A DNA stretch of 64,000 bases from an uncultured Prevotellaceae bacterium (GTDB lineage Bacteria > Bacteroidota > Bacteroidia > Bacteroidales > Muribaculaceae). The notes under the pieces were generated by a model. It did not search any database. It was not told the origin of the DNA and saw nothing but the letters and a program-made list of their open reading frames with translations. Where the stretch lies: assembly GCA_947165485.1 (NCBI GenBank), contig CAMVAP010000004.1:1-64000 (forward strand), read 5' to 3'. Positions 26,101 to 34,264 of the stretch are shown here, in pieces. The first letter of the stretch is position 1. Each line of letters starts with the position of its first letter. The translations under genes were made by a program, and so were the position numbers.

Positions 26101-27610
26101 TAAATCCATTTTTACTCAGGTCCAATCCCGTCAGGCCTTCACAATCATTGCTGCTAAGGGTGAATTCGCCTCCACCAAAGTTGTTGTTCTCCAAATAGAG
26201 GAACTTGACGTTTTCAAGCCCCCATGTGGTGGCGTTAGCCTTGGCCTGACTCACCGATGTGTAACCGTTGTTATTGAGCTTAAGGCCAGTTAAAGCAGGA
26301 CAGTTGGTGCCATCGATGCTTAGGTTGGTGCGTGGCAATCCACAGTTGTCGAGGGCAAGCATCGTCATGCTCGTATTGCTATGCAGGTCAAGGGTCTTCA
26401 AGTTACTGTTACCACTGATTCTCAAATAACCTACATTGGGGTTCTCGCCATAAAGCAATGTCTCCAAATCCTTTAAGTTATCAAAATTTGGGATGTAACT
26501 GCCCGTTGTTTTAATGCCGCAATTGGTCACATCAAGATAGGACATGTGCGTTTGTGCCTCAAAGCCGACATTGGACCATCCTAAATTCGTGTCATTGGTC
26601 AAAATCAGCGTGTCAATGCAAGTGATGTTATAGGTCTCTTTAATGGCACGGAATGAATTTAGGGATGAACAATTTGCAAGGTTGAGGTATTCGAGCGTAG
26701 TCAGTCCGGTCGGTAGCTGGATATACCCGTCGGTGGGCTCACCATCAGACAAAGTCGCTGAGGACGAGAAACCAGTAAGGTTGGTGCCTGATGCGTTCAA
26801 GTGCTGCATATTGGTACAGTAACGCAAATAGACGTTTTTCAGTTGGGAACATTCACTCACATCCAGCCATTTTAATGTAGCTAATTGGTGCTTTAAAACG
26901 ATATAGTATTGCTGTGATGACGTTAAAGAGCTTTTAGACTTGAAACCTTTGAGATTTGTCAATCCTACAGCTTTGAGTACTTCAAGGTTTGAAGCTGCGG
27001 GCAAGAAAATACGATCCATATTGGTACAATAGCTCACATCAACATACTTGAGGCTAGACATGTAGTTGCCAGGCGTGCCCCAAAAGTCAAAGTAGGTGCA
27101 GTGATGCATTACTAATGTCTCAAGCTTTGTGAGATGCTGAAGGTTACCACTGGAGTAGAAATTAGGGTTGTGGGAAATGTCTAAATAGATAAGATTAACG
27201 TTGTTGGCGCTGATAGTAAGACCAGATCCAGTGACATGAGTTATACTGCTTGTTCCTGTAGTACCAGCTAAAGAGACAAGATTACAGTTACTAGCCTTGA
27301 GGGTTGTGAGTGCTGTTAATCCCGTGATGTTGGCGCCGGTAGTCAGGTTGTTGTTACTGATGTCAAGATAGGTTAAGCCTGTCAGTAATCCTAGTCCTGT
27401 GAGGTCGGTGATGCCTTGGTTGGAGACATCGAGCTCGGTGAGTTGGGTCTCATCGATCACTCCATTGGTGGCGTAGGCCGACAACGCTTTCCTGAAGTTG
27501 TAGTCAGGGAAGTTGGTCGCGCTGAGCGATACGCTGGCTTGTGCCGTAAAACTGGATAAATATACCAGTAATACGGCACAACATAATCTGAATAGTAATC
27601 TGTTCATCAT
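23120..27610 (-). CDS. Large secreted leucine-rich-repeat protein
   Basis: This 1496-residue exported protein has a signal peptide (to about 25, ending TAQA) and a YNFRKALSAYA segment typical of Bacteroidales LRR proteins. Many irregular leucine-rich repeats of the LxxLDxSxN type run from about 50 to 1270 (for example LTYLDISNNNLT). A non-repeat beta region follows, and the end (GMNIIVRQMSDGTTQ) resembles a type IX secretion sorting tail. Repeat spacing is irregular, with long insertions such as a YYYAYWP stretch. It probably binds a protein or glycan at the cell surface; the ligand is unknown. It is monocistronic, with its own promoter and terminator. Confidence 0.85.
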   Translation of the reverse strand: MMNRLLFRLCCAVLLVYLSSFTAQASVSLSATNFPDYNFRKALSAYATNGVIDETQLTELDVSNQGITDLTGLGLLTGLTYLDISNNNLTTGANITGLTALTTLKASNCNLVSLAGTTGTSSITHVTGSGLTISANNVNLIYLDISHNPNFYSSGNLQHLTKLETLVMHHCTYFDFWGTPGNYMSSLKYVDVSYCTNMDRIFLPAASNLEVLKAVGLTNLKGFKSKSSLTSSQQYYIVLKHQLATLKWLDVSECSQLKNVYLRYCTNMQHLNASGTNLTGFSSSATLSDGEPTDGYIQLPTGLTTLEYLNLANCSSLNSFRAIKETYNITCIDTLILTNDTNLGWSNVGFEAQTHMSYLDVTNCGIKTTGSYIPNFDNLKDLETLLYGENPNVGYLRISGNSNLKTLDLHSNTSMTMLALDNCGLPRTNLSIDGTNCPALTGLKLNNNGYTSVSQAKANATTWGLENVKFLYLENNNFGGGEFTLSSNDCEGLTGLDLSKNGFTTFNAPTLPGSLTALMIGKTPSLERLEMHNNPGITTMAADTVMSEGSGLYLLGNTALHYMDISGTADQPNYFQRIGNNGSLNGVPIDTIKASYNKFYTFRNQTTVAGGKYERWNKNSGVYDFSSTVPSLQYYYYAYWPTSPAQPDSASLEHLTGLKYLDLSHCNLKDSVYLHKNTELRYLDVSHNRTITRYTSSQDKGAGLRAHINSGHTSTSYPDYKKYLWLIDTTPKYPGRQESYDQEYYTMDYNDTTGLYILDLLDNNKLEYLDISYTGIEQTALTHCHVSNARFIWIQDLPELKYFYADYNGMRSMGIGSQNGKKKTDGQILTPGLRSLERLSAIGMRGADVTTMQGSINFAIDTRCKKLHYINLSYSDFDSIGFYASKIDTIIITGNPLHYINVQTVDSIKYIDARACAFKQRGYDPETGNTVAIPASVRQRYQYTNYDTGVTETREKTITMNGAREGGVYTGNLTTPWSGLRGVRAYNREKLATVLLDNCNGLRDVYCHHDPKLPKISGLDNLAYNLALDSQFGYPTVDADSLNLVWVNDNLIFNELDLHMNDNLKYLHAYNDKALGDALGSNGMDLKENVNLVTAWVSNSNLQKFTNQAAEHLDTLKIWQNPVLQELNVTSNTGLRYFDLRNCMIRNLDVSQNTQLVYFDCSNMDSIQAEWTAFDNYGFTMPRQVPTSMSQPGKNSIADLNFGSKSLKVVRADNNDLYSLKGLNNNAGLHTLTYSYNHINGIDLSGCTSLPPRGSNEDLVHYNCTHNVRGLIPGELASWNTTENGVTTQHNMYYFQLKKNAGDALPSQPANYNTFLGSKSGQDSIETASSTPPYQRELEADGFNPDKVLKFTVNASGPYHGTRVKPGSTPSGAPSRVNVNPSENLQLDLSTIYGTVAVIKYMNDDRNYVEYLYNDGRPSVSRDDEGGSSFGLAWYPPGTPTDVEETTIDGLGDVTVVSERYYDASGMEHSEPISGMNIIVRQMSDGTTQTEKVMRP

Positions 27611-27732
27611 AATAACTGAATTAGGTAATATTATTATTATATCTGATAGTTATTTTTTTTCAAAAGGGATATGGCATGACGATAGAACTCCAGTTTTGCT
27701 CTATCATCAGCCTGAATGCTCAGTTCAATGTG

Positions 27733-27764
27733 CAAAGATATTTTTGTTTTTGATAAATTGCAAT
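27733..27764 (-). promoter_or_regulatory. Promoter of the LRR protein gene
   Basis: On the minus strand ATTG (plus 27761-27764) and TATCTTTG (plus 27733-27740) are spaced 20 bp. The leader to the start codon is about 120 nt. Confidence 0.6.
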
Positions 27765-27929
27765 ATTTTTCTATTAAAATCTTTGTTTTTTAAGTCAATA
27801 GGCCATCGAAATGGTGATAATGTCAGTCTTGCATCTAGTTCAATTGCTGCCCCCAACGATACTCTGAATTGGTGTAAGCTGCGTTGTTGAATGGCATTCC
27901 CTGGGCGTTTCTTTTATTTGGCCTGCAAA

Positions 27930-27961
27930 TTTGTGTATTTGAAAGAAAAATCATACTTTTG
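27930..27961 (+). promoter_or_regulatory. Promoter of the polysaccharide locus
   Basis: TTTG (27930-27933), a 20-bp spacer and TACTTTTG (27954-27961) match the Bacteroidetes consensus. The first gene starts at 28192, giving a leader of about 225 nt. No long inverted repeats flank it, so it does not look like an invertible capsule promoter. Confidence 0.7.
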
Positions 27962-28048
27962 CGAGTTGAATCCCCAGTGGTTTGGGCACTCCATCGGTGC
28001 CTGATCATTTGAAGATTCTTGACATATAACAGGTAACTTGCTGATAAT

Positions 28049-28147
28049 GACTACTGCGATAGTGTCCCAGCTTTACCCGCTCTCCATCGATTCGCTGGCC
28101 TGTCATGGGCTGGTGACCCTTGTTGTTTTATTTTGTGAGCAGTAGTC
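28049..28147 (+). promoter_or_regulatory. Structured leader of the polysaccharide locus
   Basis: GACTACTGC (28049-28057) and GCAGTAGTC (28139-28147) are a perfect 9-bp inverted repeat enclosing 81 nt, with CCAGC/GCTGG pairing possible inside and a U-rich stretch before the closing arm. A long folded leader suits control of a 33-kb operon by antitermination, but I match it to no known RNA family. Confidence 0.4.
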
Positions 28148-28191
28148 TTACGCTTCCCTAAAGGCCTCAAAGGATAGTCGCCCCCGTCACA

Positions 28192-29181
28192 ATGAAGATA
28201 TCGGTCATAGTTCCTGTTTATAATGTCGAGAACTATCTGCAAACATGTGTTGACAGTATTATCTCATCGACCTATACCGATCTTGAGGTCATTCTGGTTG
28301 ATGATGGATCCACCGACACGTCGGGCCATATCTGTGACGAGGCGGCTGCTCATGACCAGCGTGTCAAGGTGTTACACATCGACAATGGCGGTGTTGCCAA
28401 TGCACGCAATCTAGGTGTGAAACAAGCCTCGGGGGAGTTCATCACCTTTGTTGACGCCGACGATGTCATTTCACCAGCCATGTTGCGGTTGCTGCTCGAA
28501 GCAATCGAGTTGGGAGATCATTGTGATTTCTCAATGGCGAGAGCAGCCTCGTTCCAGGATGGTTCGGGGCCTCAGCTGGATATGGTGATGGATGCTCCAC
28601 TGGTAACAACAGTGTGCAGCCAGGAGCAGTACATGGGTCACTTGTTCAGGGATAATCGATTTGGTTATCCGGTGGTGTGGGCTAAACTTTTCAGGAGAGA
28701 CTTCATTGACAAGGTGACCTTCAAGGATATTGCCGCCGAGGACATTGAATGGATGACGCGGTTGTGTGTCAAGATGAACCAAGCCGTTATTGTGGAGCGC
28801 CGGTTGTATGACTACCGCGTCAGGCCAGAATCAATCACTCATGATAATGATAGCGTCAACGCTACTATCGTCAGTCGGCTGAACACCTACATGACTTGCC
28901 TGAATGATATACCTCAAGAATTGTCTATGTACAGGTCGTGGTGCCTATTGTACACCTACAAGATGATGCTTAACACCCGGCACAATGCCCGCGACACGCG
29001 ATTCCAGCAGGAAGTGATGTCGATCAGCAGTTCAATCTATGACCAGACAACAGATGAATTAAAGCATTCCCAACTCAACTGGCTGGTGAAGGCAAGCCTC
29101 CAGTGTTTCTATCATCAGCCCTGGTTGTATGCCATCATTTATTCGGTTTACGCTAAGTTATATAGCTTGACACATCGTTGA
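28192..29181 (+). CDS. Family 2 glycosyltransferase
   Basis: A 329-residue GT-A enzyme, first gene of the glycan locus. The N-terminal domain has VIVPVYNVENYL (5-16), LVDDGSTD, and the metal-binding FVDADD near 92. A conserved acidic ED segment follows around 183 (AAEDIEWM). The C-terminal part is helical and likely membrane-associated. It transfers a sugar from a nucleotide donor to a lipid-linked oligosaccharide on the cytoplasmic face. Donor and linkage cannot be predicted. The pyruvyl transferase gene follows after 6 bp. Confidence 0.88.
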   Translation: MKISVIVPVYNVENYLQTCVDSIISSTYTDLEVILVDDGSTDTSGHICDEAAAHDQRVKVLHIDNGGVANARNLGVKQASGEFITFVDADDVISPAMLRLLLEAIELGDHCDFSMARAASFQDGSGPQLDMVMDAPLVTTVCSQEQYMGHLFRDNRFGYPVVWAKLFRRDFIDKVTFKDIAAEDIEWMTRLCVKMNQAVIVERRLYDYRVRPESITHDNDSVNATIVSRLNTYMTCLNDIPQELSMYRSWCLLYTYKMMLNTRHNARDTRFQQEVMSISSSIYDQTTDELKHSQLNWLVKASLQCFYHQPWLYAIIYSVYAKLYSLTHR

Positions 29182-29187
29182 AGTAAT

Positions 29188-30261
29188 ATGCGCATCGGCA
29201 TTGTGACACAGCCGCTTGAGATGAACTATGGCGGCATCTTGCAGAACTGGGCATTGCAGCAGGTTCTCAAGAGCATGGGCCATGAGCCCATCACGATTGA
29301 CGCTTACCAGCGTTTTAACGATGTGCACTATGTTGTGAATTACCTGCGTGCACTTTTCAAGCGTGCATGTGGTCGCCGAGTCGCTTTGCCCCAACGATAC
29401 AAAGGGGCGTTGCGTGGCCAGCTCTTGGGCCAATTTATAGAGCACCACATCGACAAGACCCGAGTGATGTGGCACTATCGCCCTAGCGTTATCCATCGAT
29501 ATCAACTTGATGCCATTGTGGTGGGGAGTGATCAGGTGTGGCGTGCCGACTATAATGGAAATCATCTGGAGGACATGTACCTGCGATTTGCATCCTCATC
29601 GGCAGTGAAAAAGGTGGCCTATGCCGCATCGTTTGGTGTGGACCAGTGGAATTACAGCGATGAGCACACTGCCCGTTGTCGTGATCTGGCTTTAAAGATG
29701 GATGCTGTCTCGGTGCGGGAACAGAGTGGGGTAGTCCTGTGCCGTGAACATCTGGGCGTTGATGCTCGGTGTGTCCTTGACCCCACGTTGCTGCTGGATG
29801 CAGGCCAGTATGATTCCATTATCGACAAGGGCTGGAAAGCTGATCAACCTTATCTGGCTGTGTATTGCCTGGATATCACACCCCAGAAAAAAGCGTTCTT
29901 TAACCATTTGGCAATCGAGCGCGGGCTGGAAGTGCGTTATTTCTCATCGGGCTGGAATGCAAGATTGACGGTTGAGCAGTGGCTGGCGATGCTCCAGAAG
30001 GCCGCTCTGGTCGTGACCGATTCTTTTCATGGAACGGTTTTCAGCATCCTGTTTGGCCGCGAGTTTTTCACCCTTGCCAATCCCGACCGTGGCACCACAC
30101 GCATGATGGGGCTGCTTGAACAGTTTGGTCTGGAACACCGCTTGCTGTCCGAGACCGAGCCCGATGTGGCTGGAGCCCACAAGATAGACTGGACTGTAGC
30201 CCGTACACGGCTTGCCGAGCTGCGTGAACACAGCATGTCTTTCCTGCGAGAGAATCTATAG
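29188..30261 (+). CDS. Polysaccharide pyruvyl transferase family protein
   Basis: This 357-residue protein matches the PS_pyruv_trans family, which adds pyruvate ketals to glycan sugars using phosphoenolpyruvate. It starts with IVTQPLEMNYGGILQNWALQ (5-24) and contains VVGSDQVWRADYN near 111, LDPTLLLD, and VTDSFHGTVFSILFG near 275, all hallmarks of the family. Some members are glycosyltransferase-like or of unknown activity, so ketal formation is probable rather than certain. Confidence 0.82.
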   Translation: MRIGIVTQPLEMNYGGILQNWALQQVLKSMGHEPITIDAYQRFNDVHYVVNYLRALFKRACGRRVALPQRYKGALRGQLLGQFIEHHIDKTRVMWHYRPSVIHRYQLDAIVVGSDQVWRADYNGNHLEDMYLRFASSSAVKKVAYAASFGVDQWNYSDEHTARCRDLALKMDAVSVREQSGVVLCREHLGVDARCVLDPTLLLDAGQYDSIIDKGWKADQPYLAVYCLDITPQKKAFFNHLAIERGLEVRYFSSGWNARLTVEQWLAMLQKAALVVTDSFHGTVFSILFGREFFTLANPDRGTTRMMGLLEQFGLEHRLLSETEPDVAGAHKIDWTVARTRLAELREHSMSFLRENL

Positions 30262-30318
30262 CGCTGACTGGCAGGAAGATAAAAAAGTGATAATCAATAA
30301 AAAGAATAATACAATAAT

Positions 30319-30726
30319 ATGGATTTAAACAAGGTAAAGAAACTCATTGTGGATCTAGACGACACCATCTCGGTCACCGAGAATGGTGACTATGTGCACA
30401 GCAAACCGATTCAACCTACGATTGATTTGCTCAAGAAATATCAGGAAGAGGGCTTCCAGATTATCATCCATTCCAGTCGTCAGATGCGCACCTATGAGGC
30501 CAACGTGGGAAAGATTAATATCTACACGCTCCCCAATATCATCAACTGGTTGCAGACCCATGGGGTCCCCTTTGACGAGGTGATTGTAGGTAAGCCCTGG
30601 TGTGGCTTTGAGGGTTTCTATATTGATGACAAAAGCATCCGTCCCTCTGAATTCCATAGCATGAGTTATGATGAAATCAAGGAGATGTTGAAAAAGGAAA
30701 AAGAATATACCCACTCCCTGGTATGA
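30319..30726 (+). CDS. Capsule-type HAD phosphatase
   Basis: A compact 135-residue HAD protein with motif I VDLDDT (D12, D14), motif II HSSR (about 51) and FYIDDKSIRPSEF as the metal site. There is no large cap domain, as in small glycan-locus phosphatases. Its stop overlaps the next start (ATGA), so it is translationally linked to the fused nucleotidyltransferase/kinase. It may dephosphorylate an intermediate of the same small-molecule pathway. Confidence 0.75.
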   Translation: MDLNKVKKLIVDLDDTISVTENGDYVHSKPIQPTIDLLKKYQEEGFQIIIHSSRQMRTYEANVGKINIYTLPNIINWLQTHGVPFDEVIVGKPWCGFEGFYIDDKSIRPSEFHSMSYDEIKEMLKKEKEYTHSLV

Positions 30727-32282
30727 TACTGATCACATCTGCTGCTTATACCAACCCGAGCCTGACTTCTGAACTGGGAATGCTGCCGCCGTGCATGCTG
30801 CCAGTTCAGAATCGCCGTTTGTATATGCACCAGTTGGCACTGTTCGAGAATAGTGGTGAGAAGATTTACATGTCGTTGCCTGCATCTTATCAGGTGACAC
30901 CGCATGACAGGGAACAACTGGCTTTGCGTCATGTGGAGCTGATACCGGTACCCGACCACTTGTCGCTGGGGCAGTCGGTCATTTATTGCCTCAATACGAT
31001 TGGCTGCTTTGGTGAGCCGTTATACTTGTTGCATGGCGACACGTTGTTTGGCACGTTGCCGCTCAAGCTCGACAGTTATGTGGTTGCAAGAGCCGAGGAT
31101 AATTACACATGGGCATCGGTAGATGCTGTGGATCAGACGGTGTATGCGGGTTTCTTTGCCTTCTCGTCACAGTCGATGCTTATCAAGTGTATCACCGTGC
31201 AGCACAATGATTTCATTGCCGGTGTCGAGCTTTATGGGACCTATCATCCCATGCAGAGCATTGTGAGCGATAGTTGGATGGACTTTGGGCTGGTGAATAC
31301 CTATTACCGCTCTATTTCTAATCTGACGACCCAGCGGGTGTTCAACTCGATGACGATAGATCGCTTCTCTATCAAGAAATCCAGTCGTGACATAAACAAG
31401 ATGATGGCCGAGGCCAATTGGATCCAGTCCTTGCCTAAAGGCTTGCGGCATTATGCACCAGCCATTTGGGACTGCGGCATCAAGGATGGTGAGGGCTTTT
31501 ATGAGATGGAATATTTCTATTTGAGTTCTTTGGCCAACCTCTTTGTCTTTTGTCGGCATCCACAATTTGTGTGGCATGATATCTTGAAAGCGTGCCAGAC
31601 ATTTATTGCCGACGCTGCCCAATATAGACCCGAAACCGAGGATGGTGTCCTTGAGACGGCTGCACACAACGATCTGTTGTATCTGCCCAAAACGCTCAAG
31701 CGACTGAATCAATATGCCCAGCAGAATGGTGTATCTCTCGATACCCCGTGGATGGTGAATGGTGTCAAAACCCCGTCCCTGCGTGACATTGTCATCGAGA
31801 CGGGAGCTATGATTGATTCCAATCGGCCAGAGTTTGTGTCATTGATGCATGGGGATTTCTGTTTCAGTAACATCCTGTACGACTTCAAGTCAAGAAGTAT
31901 CAAGGTGATAGACCCCCGTGGCGTGGACAACGAGGGGGCTCAATCCCTGTATGGCGATTTGCGCTATGATGTGGCAAAACTGGCACATTCGGTCTTGGGA
32001 CTCTATGATTTCATCATCGGCGGCATGTATCATTATCATGATAATTCGGTCAATGATGTGTCACTGGAGTTTGATATCACCGATGCCATCAAGTCAACTC
32101 AAGAATACTTCAAGACACTACAGTTTGCCGACTATAGTATTGACCAACTGAGTGTTTATCCAATCATGATTCACCTGTTCCTGTCGATGCTCCCATTACA
32201 TTGTGACCACGAGGAAAGGCAAAAGGCCATGCTGGCCAATGCGTTGAGATTATATGTTGAGTTAAAGTCTAAAGAGAAATGA
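30723..32282 (+). CDS. Fused nucleotidyltransferase-like and APH-type kinase protein
   Basis: The 519-residue protein appears to be a fusion. Residues 1 to about 220 resemble the NTP_transferase fold (PPCMLPVQNRRLYMHQL at 22-38, LLHGDTLF at 102-109). Residues about 230-519 carry the aminoglycoside/choline kinase signature HGDFCFSNI (376-384) and the metal Asp in IDPRG (396-400). It would phosphorylate a small alcohol and activate it with a nucleotide. ATGA overlaps on both sides tie it to the HAD phosphatase and a second nucleotidyltransferase. The N-terminal half lacks the strong GxGTR loop, so it may be inactive or specialised. Confidence 0.65.
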   Translation: MILITSAAYTNPSLTSELGMLPPCMLPVQNRRLYMHQLALFENSGEKIYMSLPASYQVTPHDREQLALRHVELIPVPDHLSLGQSVIYCLNTIGCFGEPLYLLHGDTLFGTLPLKLDSYVVARAEDNYTWASVDAVDQTVYAGFFAFSSQSMLIKCITVQHNDFIAGVELYGTYHPMQSIVSDSWMDFGLVNTYYRSISNLTTQRVFNSMTIDRFSIKKSSRDINKMMAEANWIQSLPKGLRHYAPAIWDCGIKDGEGFYEMEYFYLSSLANLFVFCRHPQFVWHDILKACQTFIADAAQYRPETEDGVLETAAHNDLLYLPKTLKRLNQYAQQNGVSLDTPWMVNGVKTPSLRDIVIETGAMIDSNRPEFVSLMHGDFCFSNILYDFKSRSIKVIDPRGVDNEGAQSLYGDLRYDVAKLAHSVLGLYDFIIGGMYHYHDNSVNDVSLEFDITDAIKSTQEYFKTLQFADYSIDQLSVYPIMIHLFLSMLPLHCDHEERQKAMLANALRLYVELKSKEK

Positions 32283-33016
32283 CGATAATCATACCAATGG
32301 CAGGCCTCAGTTCTCGCTTCACAAGAGCGGGTTATGTGCTGCCCAAGTATATGTTGTATGTCAAGAACAAGAGTTTGTTCAATCTGGCAGTATCCAGTTT
32401 TGACAAGTATTTTGATTCTTGCAGGTTTGTGTTTGTGGCTAGAGATGTGTTTGACACCAGGACATTCATCGAGAAAGAGTGTGAATTGATGGGTGTCAAG
32501 AACTTTGAGGTGGTGATATTGCCGGCGCCCACCAGTGGACAAGCCGAGACGGTGATGGAGGGAGTGCGACGTGCCGCAGTCCCTGGCGATGAGCCCATCT
32601 TGATCTTTAATATTGACACCTTCAGGCCCGGATTCACGTTCCCTGATGATATCAAGCAGTGGGATGGCTATTTGGAGGTTTTTGTTGGCAGTGGCAAGAA
32701 TTGGTCCTATGCCAGAACCGAGGGCGAGGACTCGACTCTTGTTGTTGAGACTGCCGAGAAACAAGAGATTTCCAAGTATTGCTCAACGGGACTGTACTAT
32801 TTTGGCTCTGCTGGATTGTTTGAAAAGGCATATTCGCTCAATATAGAGCATCCATTAAACGGGAAAATGGAATTGTATGTGGCTCCATTGTATAACCACT
32901 TGATTGCCTTGTCCCACAAGATCCACATCCATGTCATCGGGCGTGACGAGGTCATCTTCTCGGGCGTTCCTGAAGAATATGAGCAAATATTGACCGAGAC
33001 TATCAATCAAGGGTAA
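32279..33016 (+). CDS. Nucleotidyltransferase family protein
   Basis: This 245-residue NTP_transferase-fold protein begins IIIPMAGLSSRFTRAGYVLPKYML, with the nucleotide loop MAGLSSRF and the conserved PK. FNIDTFRPG near 104 gives the catalytic metal Asp. It would make an NDP- or CDP-activated sugar or alcohol. It is the third member of a set with the HAD phosphatase and the kinase fusion, which together could build one activated unit for the glycan. Confidence 0.75.
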   Translation: MTIIIPMAGLSSRFTRAGYVLPKYMLYVKNKSLFNLAVSSFDKYFDSCRFVFVARDVFDTRTFIEKECELMGVKNFEVVILPAPTSGQAETVMEGVRRAAVPGDEPILIFNIDTFRPGFTFPDDIKQWDGYLEVFVGSGKNWSYARTEGEDSTLVVETAEKQEISKYCSTGLYYFGSAGLFEKAYSLNIEHPLNGKMELYVAPLYNHLIALSHKIHIHVIGRDEVIFSGVPEEYEQILTETINQG

Positions 33017-33051
33017 TCAATTGTCATTCATTTTCTTATCACTAAGCCAAA

Positions 33052-34257
33052 ATGAGAATCGTTTTTGTAAACCTGCACGGTAACGAGTTTCTGGTAAAGA
33101 CACTTAATAAGATCATTTTTAAGCAGTCGGTAGCCATTAAACATAAATATATATTGGAATATCTCCTCTCGCGTGACGATGTGGAGGTGTGTTCCTATAT
33201 CAACAAGCGGGGATTATCTCTGTCTTATAGCACTCAAAACCGTTTTCTCCAGTCGTTCCGTTTCCTGGAACACAGGATCACTATGTGGAAAAACGGCATT
33301 CCACAAAGGAAAATAAAGGTCCTCAAAAGTGAGAAAGACATCCGGCATGACGATATCGTCATTGTTTACCAGTTGTTTGGATCTCAGTTTGAGTTCACAC
33401 ATCGTCCTGATGCTTTTATAGCCTTGAGCCAACTGCATTTTTCGGTAGATCATGCCTCAAGAGCCAAGGCATTAGATCCTGACTTGATGTACAATGAAAG
33501 CAATATGCAGAAGCGTTTTATCGCCTTTGATGAGCATTTTGGCTGGTTCAACAAGCCCTATCTGGTGATTCCGTTTGTGTTTGCCGACAGGTTTAAATCC
33601 ATTAAACCATTTGCTCAACGTCTCAATAAGGCTGTTTCGGTTGGAACAATCACCTATCCCCTTTACCTGCTCAAGTATTACGGTACACAGTGCTTGCAAC
33701 CTGCGCGCAAGCAAATCTATGATAATGCCGAGGAGTTAAAGCCTTGGATCGACTGCAACAACAGTGATTACCTTGCTGAGGATAAGCCATACAATACCAA
33801 TGCATCGGCCAATCCTGTGCGCAAACTTTTCAACAGGCTCCATGACAAATTCTTCCTTGGCCATCAAAAGAAGTACTATTCTTTTGATATGGTTCAGAAG
33901 TTTAACGATTACAAGATGTGTGTGGTCGGTGAAGATATTATTGGCCTTCCTGGCATCGGATTTGTCGAGGGCATGGCCTCTGGCTGTGCCTATGTGGGGC
34001 AAACCGTTGGTTACTATGAGGATTATGGTATGAAGGAAGGTGTGCATTATATCGGATATGACGGCTCGCTTGATGATTTGAAGGCAAAAATCGGTTATTA
34101 TCAGCAACCTGAACATCAAGCCGAACTTGAAGCGATAGCGACGGCGGGCTGCCAATTTGTTCGCTCTCATTTTAATGGCCCTGCCGCTGCCGAGTCTTTG
34201 CTCAATCATCTGCTTGATGCACAACGTCGCTGGCTTGCAGAACATCCACAATCCTAG
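33052..34257 (+). CDS. Glycosyltransferase-like protein (GT-B C-terminal half)
   Basis: A 401-residue protein. The N-terminal half is not recognisable to me. The C-terminal half resembles GT4-type enzymes: MCVVGEDIIGLPGIGFVEGM, SGCAYVGQTVG and an end helix, the pattern of a donor-binding E-x7-E region. It probably adds one residue to the repeat unit. It lies between a nucleotidyltransferase and a GT2 gene with short gaps. Confidence 0.65.
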   Translation: MRIVFVNLHGNEFLVKTLNKIIFKQSVAIKHKYILEYLLSRDDVEVCSYINKRGLSLSYSTQNRFLQSFRFLEHRITMWKNGIPQRKIKVLKSEKDIRHDDIVIVYQLFGSQFEFTHRPDAFIALSQLHFSVDHASRAKALDPDLMYNESNMQKRFIAFDEHFGWFNKPYLVIPFVFADRFKSIKPFAQRLNKAVSVGTITYPLYLLKYYGTQCLQPARKQIYDNAEELKPWIDCNNSDYLAEDKPYNTNASANPVRKLFNRLHDKFFLGHQKKYYSFDMVQKFNDYKMCVVGEDIIGLPGIGFVEGMASGCAYVGQTVGYYEDYGMKEGVHYIGYDGSLDDLKAKIGYYQQPEHQAELEAIATAGCQFVRSHFNGPAAAESLLNHLLDAQRRWLAEHPQS

Positions 34258-34264
34258 AATTGAT

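Noticed and set aside
28019-28048. TTGACA-18 bp-GATAAT resembling an E. coli-type promoter before the glycan locus
   Set aside because: Bacteroidetes use TTTG/TAnnTTTG promoters, and a better matching one lies about 90 bp upstream.
27930-28191. Invertible capsule promoter
   Set aside because: No long inverted repeats flank the promoter and no serine or tyrosine invertase gene is adjacent. The 9-bp repeats downstream fit an RNA stem better.
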